A stretch of 42,725 nt of DNA from CAZLLE01 sp964560425. GTDB lineage: Bacteria; Campylobacterota; Campylobacteria; Campylobacterales; QNZT01. Position 1 is the stretch's first letter, and the number at the start of each line of letters is the position of its first letter. This document shows positions 17,234-25,550 of this stretch, one piece after another. The translations under genes were made by a program, and so were the position numbers. The notes below the pieces were generated by a model. It did no database searches, was not told where the DNA came from, and saw nothing but the letters and a program-made list of their open reading frames with translations. The stretch spans positions 1 through 42,725 of the forward strand of contig CAZLLE010000085.1 in assembly GCA_964560425.1 (NCBI GenBank). The letters are read 5' to 3'.

Positions 17234-18604
17234 TTAATCCTCGTAATTTAATATTTTTAATGTCTTAAAATTGTCTTTTTCTTTACCTAAGATATCACTT
17301 TTTTGTTTAAGATATGGAGAAAATTTTAACTCTTTTTTGTTAATTATCTCTTTTGATTTGACGCTTTGATTTGTCTCTTTTACTGGTATTGTAATATTTG
17401 TACTATTTGACTCTTTTTTATCTATAGTTTGATTTGTCTCTTTTGCATTTATTGTTACATTTGTCTCATTAGTATCTTTTATTTTTATGCTTTGATTTGA
17501 CTCTTTTATTTTAAAATTTACCCTTTTTTTGCCTATTTTACTGTTTGTTTTATTGTCTCCTATAAGTATAATTTTTTGACCGATTGATAAAACAGAAGAT
17601 AGATTTTTATTAAGTTGGTGAATAGCCGACATTTTATTATTATGCCTAAGACTAATTTTAAATAGAGTATCTCCCTCTTTTACGGTGTATGAAAAAATAT
17701 TGTAGTTGCTACAAACTTTTTTTGAACTATCATTTAACTCATTTGATGGAACATATATACAATATCTCTTTTTATCTTTTGGAATGACACCTTTTAGAAG
17801 ATGTGGATTATATTTTTTGAGTGTTTTTGCAGATATATTTAACTTTTTTGCAATATTTTTGAGGCTTAGTCCTCTTTGAACTTCTAGCTCTTGGAGCTTT
17901 TTATCTGACTTTTTATCTCTTATATGTGTTTGAGTAGTAATAGTTTTACTATTTGCTAGAAGAGATGCGATAATAAGTTTTTTGATGTATCTATTTGTCT
18001 CTTTTGGTATGTATTTCTCATCAAGACTTAAAAGTGTTGAAATATCATTTGTATTAGCAGCACGAATTGCTTTTGCAAGTCTGGTCTCTCCACAATTATA
18101 TGCCATAGCTACTAGATACCATTTTTTAAAACGCTTTTTGAGATATTGTAGATATTTAATAGCCGCTTTTGTAGATTTTATGGGATCTAATCTCTCATCT
18201 ATCTTTTTGTTTATAGTTAAGTTAAATTTTTTGGCAGTTGATGGGATAAATTGCCATAGTCCAACTGCTTTTCTATTTGATTTGGCATGCATCATAAATT
18301 TTGATTCAATCATAGCCATATATAAGAAAGTATCGGGAACATTTGATTTGTGAATAATATCTTTGAGTGTATGAATAATCACCTCTCCACTCTTGATAGT
18401 ATCTTTGAAATAGTATACATCTAATTTATCAATATCTCTTTTCATCTCCTGATATTCAATATTATCAACAAATTTCCCAGGGATATTGAGCGTTTTTAAA
18501 ACTCTTTTTTCATCTGCTTTTGTAAAATCTGGATTGATATTTTTTAAGCTTACTGAAAAAAGTAGAGATTCTAAAATTATAAAGATTAATATTATTTTTA
18601 ACAT
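17234..18604 (-). CDS. mltD: Membrane-bound lytic murein transglycosylase, MltD-like
   Basis: A 456-residue exported protein with a signal peptide. The SLT domain occupies about residues 85-200: YMAMIESKFMMHAKSNRKA contains the catalytic Glu, then GLWQFIPSTAKKF and MAYNCGETRLAKAI. A degenerate LysM-like segment (SLKNIAKKLNISAKTLKKYN) is followed by a clear LysM (YTVKEGDTLFKISLRHNN). It cleaves peptidoglycan glycan strands, releasing anhydromuropeptides. The last ~100 residues are an unusual low-complexity tail with repeated K-E-(S/T)-N-(Q/S)-(S/T) units. It lies between tatD (16-base gap) and rlpA. Confidence 0.92.
   Translation of the reverse strand: MLKIILIFIILESLLFSVSLKNINPDFTKADEKRVLKTLNIPGKFVDNIEYQEMKRDIDKLDVYYFKDTIKSGEVIIHTLKDIIHKSNVPDTFLYMAMIESKFMMHAKSNRKAVGLWQFIPSTAKKFNLTINKKIDERLDPIKSTKAAIKYLQYLKKRFKKWYLVAMAYNCGETRLAKAIRAANTNDISTLLSLDEKYIPKETNRYIKKLIIASLLANSKTITTQTHIRDKKSDKKLQELEVQRGLSLKNIAKKLNISAKTLKKYNPHLLKGVIPKDKKRYCIYVPSNELNDSSKKVCSNYNIFSYTVKEGDTLFKISLRHNNKMSAIHQLNKNLSSVLSIGQKIILIGDNKTNSKIGKKRVNFKIKESNQSIKIKDTNETNVTINAKETNQTIDKKESNSTNITIPVKETNQSVKSKEIINKKELKFSPYLKQKSDILGKEKDNFKTLKILNYED
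17330..17525 (-). repeat. Intragenic short repeats in the mltD tail
   Basis: A unit encoding K(E/D)(S/T)N(Q/E/S)(S/T), followed by a few variable residues, recurs about six times at 11-15 residue intervals. On the plus strand the DNA shows recurring TTTGATTTGTCTCTTTT-like words. Such repeats can change number by slippage. Confidence 0.6.
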
Positions 18605-18620
18605 GAAAATATATTGTATA

Positions 18621-19409
18621 TTACGAATGCTTTGAAAACTCTTCGAAGATCTTATATGTATTGTTTAATATAATTTTTTCAAGTTTAGCTCTCTCTATCT
18701 CTAAAATTTCAGACATTCTATCTAAAATAAATGTTGTATACCATGGTTCATTCCTCTCTCCACGATGTGGATGAGGTGTAAGGTATGGACCGTCGGTCTC
18801 TATCAATAGCTTTTCTATTGGAATTTGTGGCAAAATTTCTACCAATTTTTTTGCATTTTTAAATGTAACAACACCTCCAATTCCAAAATAAAATCCATGT
18901 TTATCTAATTCTAATAGTATAGGACTAGCATTATAACAGTGAAGAACACCTCCTACCTCTTTGGCATTATGTTCTATAAGAATCTTTTTACTATCTTCTG
19001 AAGCATCTCTAATATGTATAATTAGTGGTTTTTGAACTTTTTTTGCCAACTTAATTTGAGCAATAAAAATCTCTTTTTGAGCCTCTTTTTCTCTCTCTTT
19101 TTCAACTTCATCTTTGGGAAGTCTAAAATAATCAAGCCCACACTCTCCAACAGCAATACATTTTGGATGTGAAGCGTACTTTAAAAGTTCATCTTCATTA
19201 TAAAATTCTAGATCATAAGGGTGTACTCCTATACTAAAAAATATATTCTCATTTTGTTCACATATCTCAACTGCTCTTGGTAATTCTCGTGGATCTGCCC
19301 CAGGGATTAGAACACCTTTTACATTATGCTCTTTTGCTCTAGTAATCACTTCATCTAAATCATCAAAATATCTTTGATCATTTAGATGACAATGTGTATC
19401 AATAATCAT
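18621..19409 (-). CDS. tatD: TatD family metal-dependent deoxyribonuclease
   Basis: A 262-residue TIM-barrel hydrolase of the amidohydrolase superfamily. Metal ligands are visible in DTHCHLND (residue 3 on), GECGLDYFR near 90, HIRDA near 130, LHCYN near 155 and ETDGPYLTP near 205. TatD proteins are 3'-5' exonucleases linked to DNA repair and degradation; despite the name they are not part of Tat export. The start overlaps the end of the preceding gene by 4 bases. Confidence 0.95.
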   Translation of the reverse strand: MIIDTHCHLNDQRYFDDLDEVITRAKEHNVKGVLIPGADPRELPRAVEICEQNENIFFSIGVHPYDLEFYNEDELLKYASHPKCIAVGECGLDYFRLPKDEVEKEREKEAQKEIFIAQIKLAKKVQKPLIIHIRDASEDSKKILIEHNAKEVGGVLHCYNASPILLELDKHGFYFGIGGVVTFKNAKKLVEILPQIPIEKLLIETDGPYLTPHPHRGERNEPWYTTFILDRMSEILEIERAKLEKIILNNTYKIFEEFSKHS

Positions 19410-20500
19410 ATTCGTTTAATTGCCTCTATATAGTTTGTAATTGCATTTTCTGGAGCAAAAATTTCATATATTTTTTTTGAATTTTGCTCTAAAATATCAT
19501 CGACCAATTCTATCTTATAACTACTTTGTGTTGGGTCTATAAAGTGACTAAACCTCTCAATAAAGATATCATTGTGTGCATATACCGCCTCTAGTGCATC
19601 AACTCTATATATGTATGTTAAGTTTTTGGCATATAGTACAGCTTGGAGAGTATCATATTTTGGATCAGTTGATAATACTATTGCACTATTAGAAATTTTC
19701 AGAAGCATCGCTTTTTGTGGAGGTGTGAGCATACTATCTAAAAGCAAAAAATCAAATTTTTTATTGCTCAAAAATTCTTTGATATCTTTTCTCTCATCTA
19801 CTCCATGAGAGAGAAGTGTAAATATAAATGTATGCTGTTTTAGTCTCTCTTTTGGTAGAGCTGCTATCTCCTCTATTAGCTCTTTTTGATCTTGTATTGA
19901 TCCAACTAGTTCACAATATACAATGTTTTTATGACGATCTATATCAAATCTATTTGCAAAAGTCATCATCTTTTGTGCATCAATTTTATCAATCTCTTCA
20001 AAAATTTCTATACCATTTCTCACTACTTCAGATTTATCATTGAATTTAAAAGGAAAATTCTCTTGTTGGGTTTGGCTATTAAATATTATAAAAATTGCTT
20101 TTTTATAGAGTTGTTTGAGCTTATAATTGGTAACTGCACTACTCTTCTCCTCTTCATCTCCCACTGTAACAAAGTAGCCATAACATTTGTCTAAAATATT
20201 ATCTATTAGAAGTAGTGCTGTTTTTTCATTTTTATAGATGTCGATTAGATCATAATATTCAAGTTGATTAATTATTTTTTTTCTTTTTAGCGTCCTATTT
20301 AAAATACGCAAAGAGGATAGATTATCTTCCAAAAACTCCAATGGACTTTTTGGATCCAAATCAATGACCTCTTTATCTACTGTTGTAAGCTTGTACTCCG
20401 TCAGAGATAATATTTCTGTTTGAGCACCGTTTCCCTCTAGCAGAGCAACTCTCTGACGCAGTTGTTTATCAATTTTATTACAAATAAATAGTATTTTCAT
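19406..20500 (-). CDS. Divergent GT-B glycosyltransferase-like protein, function unknown
   Basis: A 364-residue cytosolic protein that I do not recognise as a named family. It begins MKILFICNKIDKQLRQRV like many GT-B fold glycosyltransferases. Near residue 165 it has KSEVVRNGIEIFEEID, which resembles the linker motif before the second Rossmann domain of GT4 enzymes, followed by a Rossmann-like run (NIVYCELVGSIQDQKELIEEI). The C-terminus has the short helix typical of that fold, but the EX7E motif is not evident. It is the first gene of the twelve-gene run and overlaps tatD by 4 bases. A role in cell-surface sugar assembly is plausible given its neighbours, but unproven; it may be catalytically inactive. 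Confidence 0.65.
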   Translation of the reverse strand: MKILFICNKIDKQLRQRVALLEGNGAQTEILSLTEYKLTTVDKEVIDLDPKSPLEFLEDNLSSLRILNRTLKRKKIINQLEYYDLIDIYKNEKTALLLIDNILDKCYGYFVTVGDEEEKSSAVTNYKLKQLYKKAIFIIFNSQTQQENFPFKFNDKSEVVRNGIEIFEEIDKIDAQKMMTFANRFDIDRHKNIVYCELVGSIQDQKELIEEIAALPKERLKQHTFIFTLLSHGVDERKDIKEFLSNKKFDFLLLDSMLTPPQKAMLLKISNSAIVLSTDPKYDTLQAVLYAKNLTYIYRVDALEAVYAHNDIFIERFSHFIDPTQSSYKIELVDDILEQNSKKIYEIFAPENAITNYIEAIKRI

Positions 20501-20584
20501 ATGATTTTACCTATGTATGGCATTATTTAAAAATACATTATACTATAGAGGCTTATAAATAAAAATTGTTTAATTAAATTACTA

Positions 20585-21508
20585 TTAATTTCTAAAGATA
20601 GATTCTAAAAATGGAACTACTTGTTTTTTTCTACTAAGTACTTTATCTAGCCACATTTTATTTTCACTAGATTCATTTTTAAATGCCTCTTCTATTTTTG
20701 ATATTTCATCACTAGCAATTAATAATTCAGATCCCTCTTTCATTATATCTGTTAAAAGAAGTAGTACACTATGTCTATCTCCCTCTTTTTTAAGGCTCTG
20801 GATATCTTTGAGTAGATCATCTTTGATATCATCAAATATTGCTACATCAATTACCTCTAATTGTCCAATACCAACTTTTGTACCACTCATGTTAAAATCT
20901 TTAAAATCTCTCAAAACCAACTCACGAATTGGTGTGCCTTCTACTTTTGATTTTACTTTAAACATCTCCATACCAAGCTCTTTTGGATTTTCAATACCAG
21001 CAATAGTAGCTAACTCTTTTACTGCTTTTGTATCCTCTTTTGTACATGTTGGAGATTTAAAAATAACAGTATCACTCAAAATTGCACACATCATAATTCC
21101 TGCAATATCTTTTGGAATCTCTATTTTGTGATAATCAAACATCTCTTTTACAATAGTATTAGAACATCCCACAGGACGAATCCAAGCTTCAAGAGGTGTA
21201 GAGGTAGTTAAGTCTCCAAGCTTATGATGATCAACAACGCCAACTACTTTTGCATCCAAAATATCATCAGGACATAGTGCCAAATCTGTAGTATCTGTAA
21301 TAAATACCTCTTCATTTGTATAAGAAGTTTTGAGAAGTGGTGCTTCAAATCCAAATTTTTCTAAAATAAAAGCAGTTTCAGGGTTGATCTCTCCTTGCAT
21401 ACAAGCAATAGATTTAGTTCCTAATTTATTATAAAGGTATGAAAGTGCTATTGCTGAACAGATAGAGTCAGAATCTGGTATTTTGTGTCCTACTATATAT
21501 AGTGCCAT
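20585..21508 (-). CDS. ppaC: Manganese-dependent inorganic pyrophosphatase (family II)
   Basis: A 307-residue DHH-family enzyme that hydrolyses pyrophosphate to drive biosynthesis. Metal-site motifs: GHKIPDSDSICSA at the N-terminus, FITDTTDLALCPDDI near 70, VDHHKLGDL (the DHH signature) near 92, and LSDTVIFKSPT near 145. The C-terminal DHHA2 domain ends with SRKKQVVPFL, the conserved substrate-binding Arg-Lys-Lys. It is divergent from the regulator at 21635 and separated from the downstream operon by 84 bases. Confidence 0.96.
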   Translation of the reverse strand: MALYIVGHKIPDSDSICSAIALSYLYNKLGTKSIACMQGEINPETAFILEKFGFEAPLLKTSYTNEEVFITDTTDLALCPDDILDAKVVGVVDHHKLGDLTTSTPLEAWIRPVGCSNTIVKEMFDYHKIEIPKDIAGIMMCAILSDTVIFKSPTCTKEDTKAVKELATIAGIENPKELGMEMFKVKSKVEGTPIRELVLRDFKDFNMSGTKVGIGQLEVIDVAIFDDIKDDLLKDIQSLKKEGDRHSVLLLLTDIMKEGSELLIASDEISKIEEAFKNESSENKMWLDKVLSRKKQVVPFLESIFRN

Positions 21509-21598
21509 AAAGTTTTCCTATTAAAATTTTTTTGGAAGTATATCAAATATAGTTAAGAGTTAATAGTTGAGTAATAGTATATGTCTAGTGAATTATGT

Positions 21599-21604
21599 TA
21601 CAAT
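21599..21604 (+). promoter_or_regulatory. -10-like element for the Crp/Fnr-type regulator
   Basis: TACAAT lies 30 bases before the ATG at 21635. If used, transcription starts inside the longer upstream reading frame, supporting the ATG at 21635 as the real start. Confidence 0.4.
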
Positions 21605-21634
21605 TTTGGTAAAAATATGGTAAGGAAAAGTTCC

Positions 21635-22264
21635 ATGAAGCATTATGGAGTAGAGATATTTAAGGATTTAGATCAAAGTTTTGAAGATCAGTTTATTAAA
21701 TATGGGAGAATTGTATCTTTCAAAAGGAGAGAAACACCTTTTTTAGATGGTGAGTTATCTAAATATTTTTATATTGTACTCAAAGGTAAAATCAAAAGTT
21801 TACAACTAAATTTGGAAAATGCCAAAGAACAGACACTTTTTGTCTATAGGCATGGAGATATGTTTGATACACTAATTTTACTTGATGGTAAATCTCATAA
21901 TGTTATTTATGAGGTATTAGAAAATGTTGATTTATTGGAACTTCCTATAGAAAAAGTGCGTGAATGGTTGGTAAATAATGAGCAATTTAATAGACATTTT
22001 TTCCCATATATAGCTTCTCAAATGCGTCATACTGAAGAGTTAGCAAGTGATATCTCCTTGTACTCTACATCTCAAAGACTCTCTAAATTGCTTATTCAAA
22101 ATATGGATCCAAATGATCACCACTATTATAAACTACTTCAAAATTTATCAAAAACAGAAATTGCTAAATTATTAGGTACAGTTAGACATGTAGTTGAGAG
22201 ACATCTCAAAAATTTGGAAAATGATAATGTTATAGAAAATAGTAGAAAAAAATATTTTTGTTAA
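21635..22264 (+). CDS. Crp/Fnr family transcriptional regulator
   Basis: A 209-residue regulator with an N-terminal cyclic-nucleotide-binding-like beta-roll (LSKYFYIVLKGKIKSL, GDMFDTLILLDGK), a long dimerisation helix, and a C-terminal winged helix (LSKTEIAKLLGTVRHVVERHL, then ENDNVIEN). No N-terminal cysteine cluster for an Fnr iron-sulfur centre is seen, so it is not a canonical oxygen sensor; the ligand is unknown. The ATG at 21635 is preceded by AAGGAAAAG; the reading frame continues 18 codons upstream without a ribosome binding site. The gene stands alone, divergent from ppaC and converging on the stress operon. Confidence 0.88.
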   Translation: MKHYGVEIFKDLDQSFEDQFIKYGRIVSFKRRETPFLDGELSKYFYIVLKGKIKSLQLNLENAKEQTLFVYRHGDMFDTLILLDGKSHNVIYEVLENVDLLELPIEKVREWLVNNEQFNRHFFPYIASQMRHTEELASDISLYSTSQRLSKLLIQNMDPNDHHYYKLLQNLSKTEIAKLLGTVRHVVERHLKNLENDNVIENSRKKYFC

Positions 22265-22287
22265 AAATGCTTATAAATTGATTGAAC

Positions 22288-22311
22288 AGTCCAAAAGTGT
22301 ACTTTTAGACT
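22288..22311. terminator. Hairpin between the regulator gene and the stress operon
   Basis: AGTCCAAAAGT and ACTTTTAGACT form 11-base arms with one mismatch around a 2-base loop, overlapping the stop codon of the last stress-operon gene. It could end transcription from both converging units. Confidence 0.55.
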
Positions 22312-23162
22312 AGCTCGGTTTTAGTATTTTTGTAAAATAGTGCCAATGTAGCAATCATTAGTGATACACCACCAATAAGATAGACAGCATAGAGTATTTC
22401 ACTATAGTTTTTTGTTAAGCTTATTTTTAGAACAAGCATTAGTGCCTCTATAGATAGTGCTGTAATAATTGAAATCAAAAATTTGATAAACATTTTACTT
22501 TCACTCTTCTCATGTGGATGGTTATTTTTATATATAACCTCATGTTCTAATAAATTTTTACCAAGATCAAACACTGCTAATCCTAGTGTTAATGATATAA
22601 TTGATTTAAAGGTTGTCTCAATAAGTGATGCACTATTAAATATATAAGCACTAAATGAGATAAAAGAGTAAACTATTAAAATTAGTGATAATATTGTAAG
22701 TCCATATCCAATTAAACCATATATAAATTTATTTGATTTTGTAAAAAATAGAGCATGTGTAACATAGCCTAACTCCTCTAATAGTTCAACTAGATTAAAA
22801 TCCATAACAAGATAGTTTTTATTTACTCTTTTTATAACAGTGATAATAGTCTTTCCTGAAACGGAACATATATATGGAGAGCTTATATACTCTCCATTTT
22901 TATTAAGTTTTTTTGTTTTAAATATCGTACTTCTATTAGTACCTACTCTATTAATATCTTTTGAATATCTCACAAAGCTTGGACTACTTTGTTGGTAATT
23001 TTCATCTGTTACATATAAAAGCTGGAGGGATTTAAAGGTTTTAAAAAACCCCTCCAAACTATCATTAGTTAGTGAGACAATACCATTATGGTGGATATTG
23101 TCCATTATAAATCTTTCAATATCACCCTTATGCTCCTGATATGCTTTGATTAAACTAACCAT
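22305..23162 (-). CDS. Membrane protein with Cache/PDC-like N-terminus and PsiE-like membrane part
   Basis: A 285-residue protein. The first ~130 residues look like a small-molecule sensor of the Cache/PDC type: FKSLQLLYVTDENYQQSSP, then YISSPYICSVSGKTIITVI, the recurring YxSxPYxS/C pattern of such domains. About four membrane segments follow (GLIGYGLTILSLILIVYSF, SIISLTLGLAVFDLGKNLL, FIKFLISIITALSIEALML, VYLIGGVSLMIATLALFY). No kinase, methyl-accepting or nucleotide-cyclase domain follows. The membrane half with its LGKNLLEHE turn is loosely PsiE-like (my impression only). No N-terminal membrane anchor is seen, so the side of the membrane on which the sensor domain lies is uncertain. It is the last gene of the stress operon, 15 bases after yfdX. 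Confidence 0.65.
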   Translation of the reverse strand: MVSLIKAYQEHKGDIERFIMDNIHHNGIVSLTNDSLEGFFKTFKSLQLLYVTDENYQQSSPSFVRYSKDINRVGTNRSTIFKTKKLNKNGEYISSPYICSVSGKTIITVIKRVNKNYLVMDFNLVELLEELGYVTHALFFTKSNKFIYGLIGYGLTILSLILIVYSFISFSAYIFNSASLIETTFKSIISLTLGLAVFDLGKNLLEHEVIYKNNHPHEKSESKMFIKFLISIITALSIEALMLVLKISLTKNYSEILYAVYLIGGVSLMIATLALFYKNTKTELV

Positions 23163-23177
23163 TCAAAATATCCTAAC

Positions 23178-24071
23178 CTATTTTTTCTCTTTATCACTAG
23201 AAGAGAATATCTTCTCTTTGAACTCTTTTAATTTTTCCCCTAGCTCTTGAAATAATTTTTCAGCTTTATTTGGACCTTTTACCTCTTTTTCAACATTTTT
23301 AATCATCTCATGTAGTTGTTTATATGTTGTTGTACTTTTACTCAAATATCCAAGTTTTTCAGCTTTGTCTAACTCATCACTCGCTGATGAGAGATACTTA
23401 AGAGCTTGTTCTTGATTCTCTTTTGCTATGTCTGAAGAGGCTGATACAAGTTCTACAGTATTAATTATTGGAATTGGAATAATTTGTTGAACCTCTGTAA
23501 AAGTATTAAGTGCCAATTTTAAAACCTCTTTTGCTTTATCTGGCTTCTCTTCTATCAGATATTTGGATGCTAGTTTTAGTGCATCAGGATAGGATACTAG
23601 AGGCAGACTAACAACAGTTACATCAATTTCACTTTGAAGAGTAATCAATAGTTCACCAGCCTCTTGAACTTTTCCTTCTGAAAGAAGCTCTTTGACCTCA
23701 TTTAAGATAATTTCTACATCTTTTGCACTTCCCTCAAAATTTTTGATAACAACTCTATTTTCAATAGGAAGAAGTTTTGGAGTATGTTCAGCTGCTAATA
23801 TAGCCTCTAGTTTACCCAATGCCAACTCTATATCTTTTTTTGCTTCATCAGAGTTTTTATTTTCAAGTGCTAATAGTGCTTTTGCTGATAGATTGAGTGA
23901 TTTTATTGCCTCATCTATGAGTTTCACTTTACTATTTTTAGCCTCTTGTGTTGCTACTACTTTGGCTTGAGTTGTAACCTCCTTAGTTGTCAATGTTTTA
24001 GTTGAATCAGCCATGGCAATATTTGTCAATAGTAGTGATGATACCAATATAGAAATTATACTTTTTTTCAT
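23178..24071 (-). CDS. yfdX: YfdX family secreted stress protein
   Basis: A 297-residue exported, mostly helical protein with signal peptide MKKSIISILVSSLLLTNIAMA. The mature part matches the YfdX domain: a helix with KVKLIDEAIKSLNLSAKAL, the repeated A-x-x-x-L pattern (KKDIELALGKLEAIL), a central LPLVSYPDALKLASKYL, and later LKLALNTFTEVQQI. Enterobacterial YfdX proteins are associated with acid and multidrug stress, and chaperone-like activity has been reported; they also occur in the tLST heat-resistance island. The C-terminal 50 residues are Lys/Glu-rich and probably extended. It lies 14 bases after the secreted small heat-shock gene. Confidence 0.85.
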   Translation of the reverse strand: MKKSIISILVSSLLLTNIAMADSTKTLTTKEVTTQAKVVATQEAKNSKVKLIDEAIKSLNLSAKALLALENKNSDEAKKDIELALGKLEAILAAEHTPKLLPIENRVVIKNFEGSAKDVEIILNEVKELLSEGKVQEAGELLITLQSEIDVTVVSLPLVSYPDALKLASKYLIEEKPDKAKEVLKLALNTFTEVQQIIPIPIINTVELVSASSDIAKENQEQALKYLSSASDELDKAEKLGYLSKSTTTYKQLHEMIKNVEKEVKGPNKAEKLFQELGEKLKEFKEKIFSSSDKEKK

Positions 24072-24085
24072 TTTTTTTCCCTCTT

Positions 24086-24619
24086 TTATTTTATTTTATT
24101 TTTTTTCTTGATAGTTACTGTAAGTACACCATCTTTATAGCTATTTTTAATAGTATCTCCATCAGCATCTTCTGGTAGAGATATCATACGCATATAACTC
24201 CCCATATATCGCTCTTGTTTTAAAAACTTATCGCCCTTTTTCTCTTCATGACTTTTACTTGTCGTTGCAGAGATTTTTAACATTCCATCTTTGATACTCA
24301 CATCTATTTTTTGATTATCAGCCCCCGGTATATTGGCTTTTACCTCATAATGATCCCCTTTATCTTTGAGATCAACAGCAGGTTCGATATTAAAAAAACT
24401 ATTTTTAAATGGTTCAAAATCACCAAAACGACTATCCATTTTCATTTTTTGATGAAAATTACCAAAAATTTTGTCCATCTCCTCTTGCATCTTTATCATG
24501 TGTTGGCGTATTTGATGCATATCTTCAAATGGATCAAAAGTTTTATTTATATCCGCAACCAATGAGGAAGCTCCAATAGTTAGAGCCATAATCATGGGTA
24601 AGAAAATCCTCTTTTTCAT
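24086..24619 (-). CDS. Exported Hsp20/alpha-crystallin family small heat-shock protein
   Basis: A 177-residue small heat-shock protein with a convincing N-terminal signal peptide (MKKRIFLPMIMALTIGASS, cleavage near VADIN), so it probably works in the periplasm; most bacterial Hsp20 proteins are cytosolic. A Met-rich helix (MHQIRQHMIKMQEEMDKIF) precedes the alpha-crystallin domain, which starts near residue 75 (FFNIEPAVDLKDKGDHYEV), has the core KANIPGADNQKIDVSI and ends with the family signature YKDGVLTVTIKK. It would hold unfolding periplasmic proteins without ATP. It sits 9 bases after the preceding Hsp20 gene, next to yfdX. Confidence 0.88.
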   Translation of the reverse strand: MKKRIFLPMIMALTIGASSLVADINKTFDPFEDMHQIRQHMIKMQEEMDKIFGNFHQKMKMDSRFGDFEPFKNSFFNIEPAVDLKDKGDHYEVKANIPGADNQKIDVSIKDGMLKISATTSKSHEEKKGDKFLKQERYMGSYMRMISLPEDADGDTIKNSYKDGVLTVTIKKKNKIK

Positions 24620-24628
24620 CTCTATTTC

Positions 24629-25054
24629 CTATTTAATCTCTATAGCTTTTGGTTTTAGCTTCTCATCTTTTTGAAGCTCTATAACTAACTCTCCATCATC
24701 TAATTTTGCTGATATTTTATCTCTATCTATACCATCAGGAATTGTAAATTTTCTCTCAATTTTTCCAAATGCACTCTCACATAAGTAATAATCTTCTCTT
24801 TTTACCTCGTTTTTAAACTCTCTAGTTCCTGACACGGTAAGAATATTATCAGCAATATCTATCTTGATATCCTCTTTTTTCACCCCCGGCATATCTACTT
24901 CAATATGAAAATTACCAGAATCCTTCTTAGCTAAATTTGCAAATGGTAAGTGGCTTACAATGTTATCAAACACCTCACCGCTCTTTGCTACACCTCTTTC
25001 TACTACCTCTCCAACTTCACTACCAATCTCTTTTATTTTTTCTACAACTTCCAT
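24629..25054 (-). CDS. Hsp20/alpha-crystallin family small heat-shock protein
   Basis: A 141-residue ATP-independent holdase. The N-terminus (VVEKIKEIGSEVGEVVERG) is an amphipathic helix rather than a signal peptide, so it is probably cytosolic or membrane-associated. The alpha-crystallin domain begins near residue 45 (GNFHIEVDMPGVKKEDIKI), continues with DNILTVSGTREF and CESAFGKIERKFTIPDGID, and ends with LDDGELVIELQKDE. It is the middle of three Hsp20 genes, 12 bases after the first. Confidence 0.92.
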   Translation of the reverse strand: MEVVEKIKEIGSEVGEVVERGVAKSGEVFDNIVSHLPFANLAKKDSGNFHIEVDMPGVKKEDIKIDIADNILTVSGTREFKNEVKREDYYLCESAFGKIERKFTIPDGIDRDKISAKLDDGELVIELQKDEKLKPKAIEIK

Positions 25055-25066
25055 AATTTACCCCTC

Positions 25067-25519
25067 TTAATTTACTTTAATTCTTTTTGTAGTTTCAACA
25101 TCACTTTTTTGTAGTTTTGGAATAGTTACTTCTAAAACTCCATCTTTTGACTGGGCATGAATATTTTCAACATCTGCCTCCTCTGGTAATGAAAATGAGC
25201 GTTTAAATTGTCCATAAAAACTCTCTACTTTGTAGTAGTTCTCCTCTTTTAGCTCATCTTTTAATCTCTTTTCACCAGATATAACAACTTTATCATCCTC
25301 TATATCAACCTTGATATCCTCTTTTTTTACACCAGGTAGATCAAGTTCGAGATGATATGCATACTCACCCTCTCGTGTATTAACAGCAGGGGTAAAGTCA
25401 TATCTCTCACCGACTTCTGTTTGTGAATTTTCTACACTATTTAATATTGTATTTAAAAGTTCAAAACTTTGTCTAAAATCTCTAAATTGATTTATTGGTC
25501 TATATCTTCTTAATAACAT
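25067..25519 (-). CDS. Hsp20/alpha-crystallin family small heat-shock protein
   Basis: A 150-residue class A-like small heat-shock protein, the first gene of the stress operon. The N-terminus (LLRRYRPINQFRDFRQSFE) is a typical disordered, substrate-binding arm. The alpha-crystallin domain runs from about residue 40: YHLELDLPGVKKEDIKVDI, KVVISGEKRLKDE, YGQFKRSFSLPEEAD and the signature SKDGVLEVTIPK. It probably forms oligomers that bind unfolding cytosolic proteins for later refolding by DnaK/ClpB. Upstream lies a HAIR-like inverted repeat, suggesting HspR control. Confidence 0.94.
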   Translation of the reverse strand: MLLRRYRPINQFRDFRQSFELLNTILNSVENSQTEVGERYDFTPAVNTREGEYAYHLELDLPGVKKEDIKVDIEDDKVVISGEKRLKDELKEENYYKVESFYGQFKRSFSLPEEADVENIHAQSKDGVLEVTIPKLQKSDVETTKRIKVN

Positions 25520-25550
25520 GTTTTATCCTTTCTTCTTTTTTATGATGAAA

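Noticed and set aside
21581..21634. Upstream extension of the Crp/Fnr regulator
   Set aside because: No ribosome binding site; a -10-like element lies inside it, and AAGGAAAAG precedes the later ATG.
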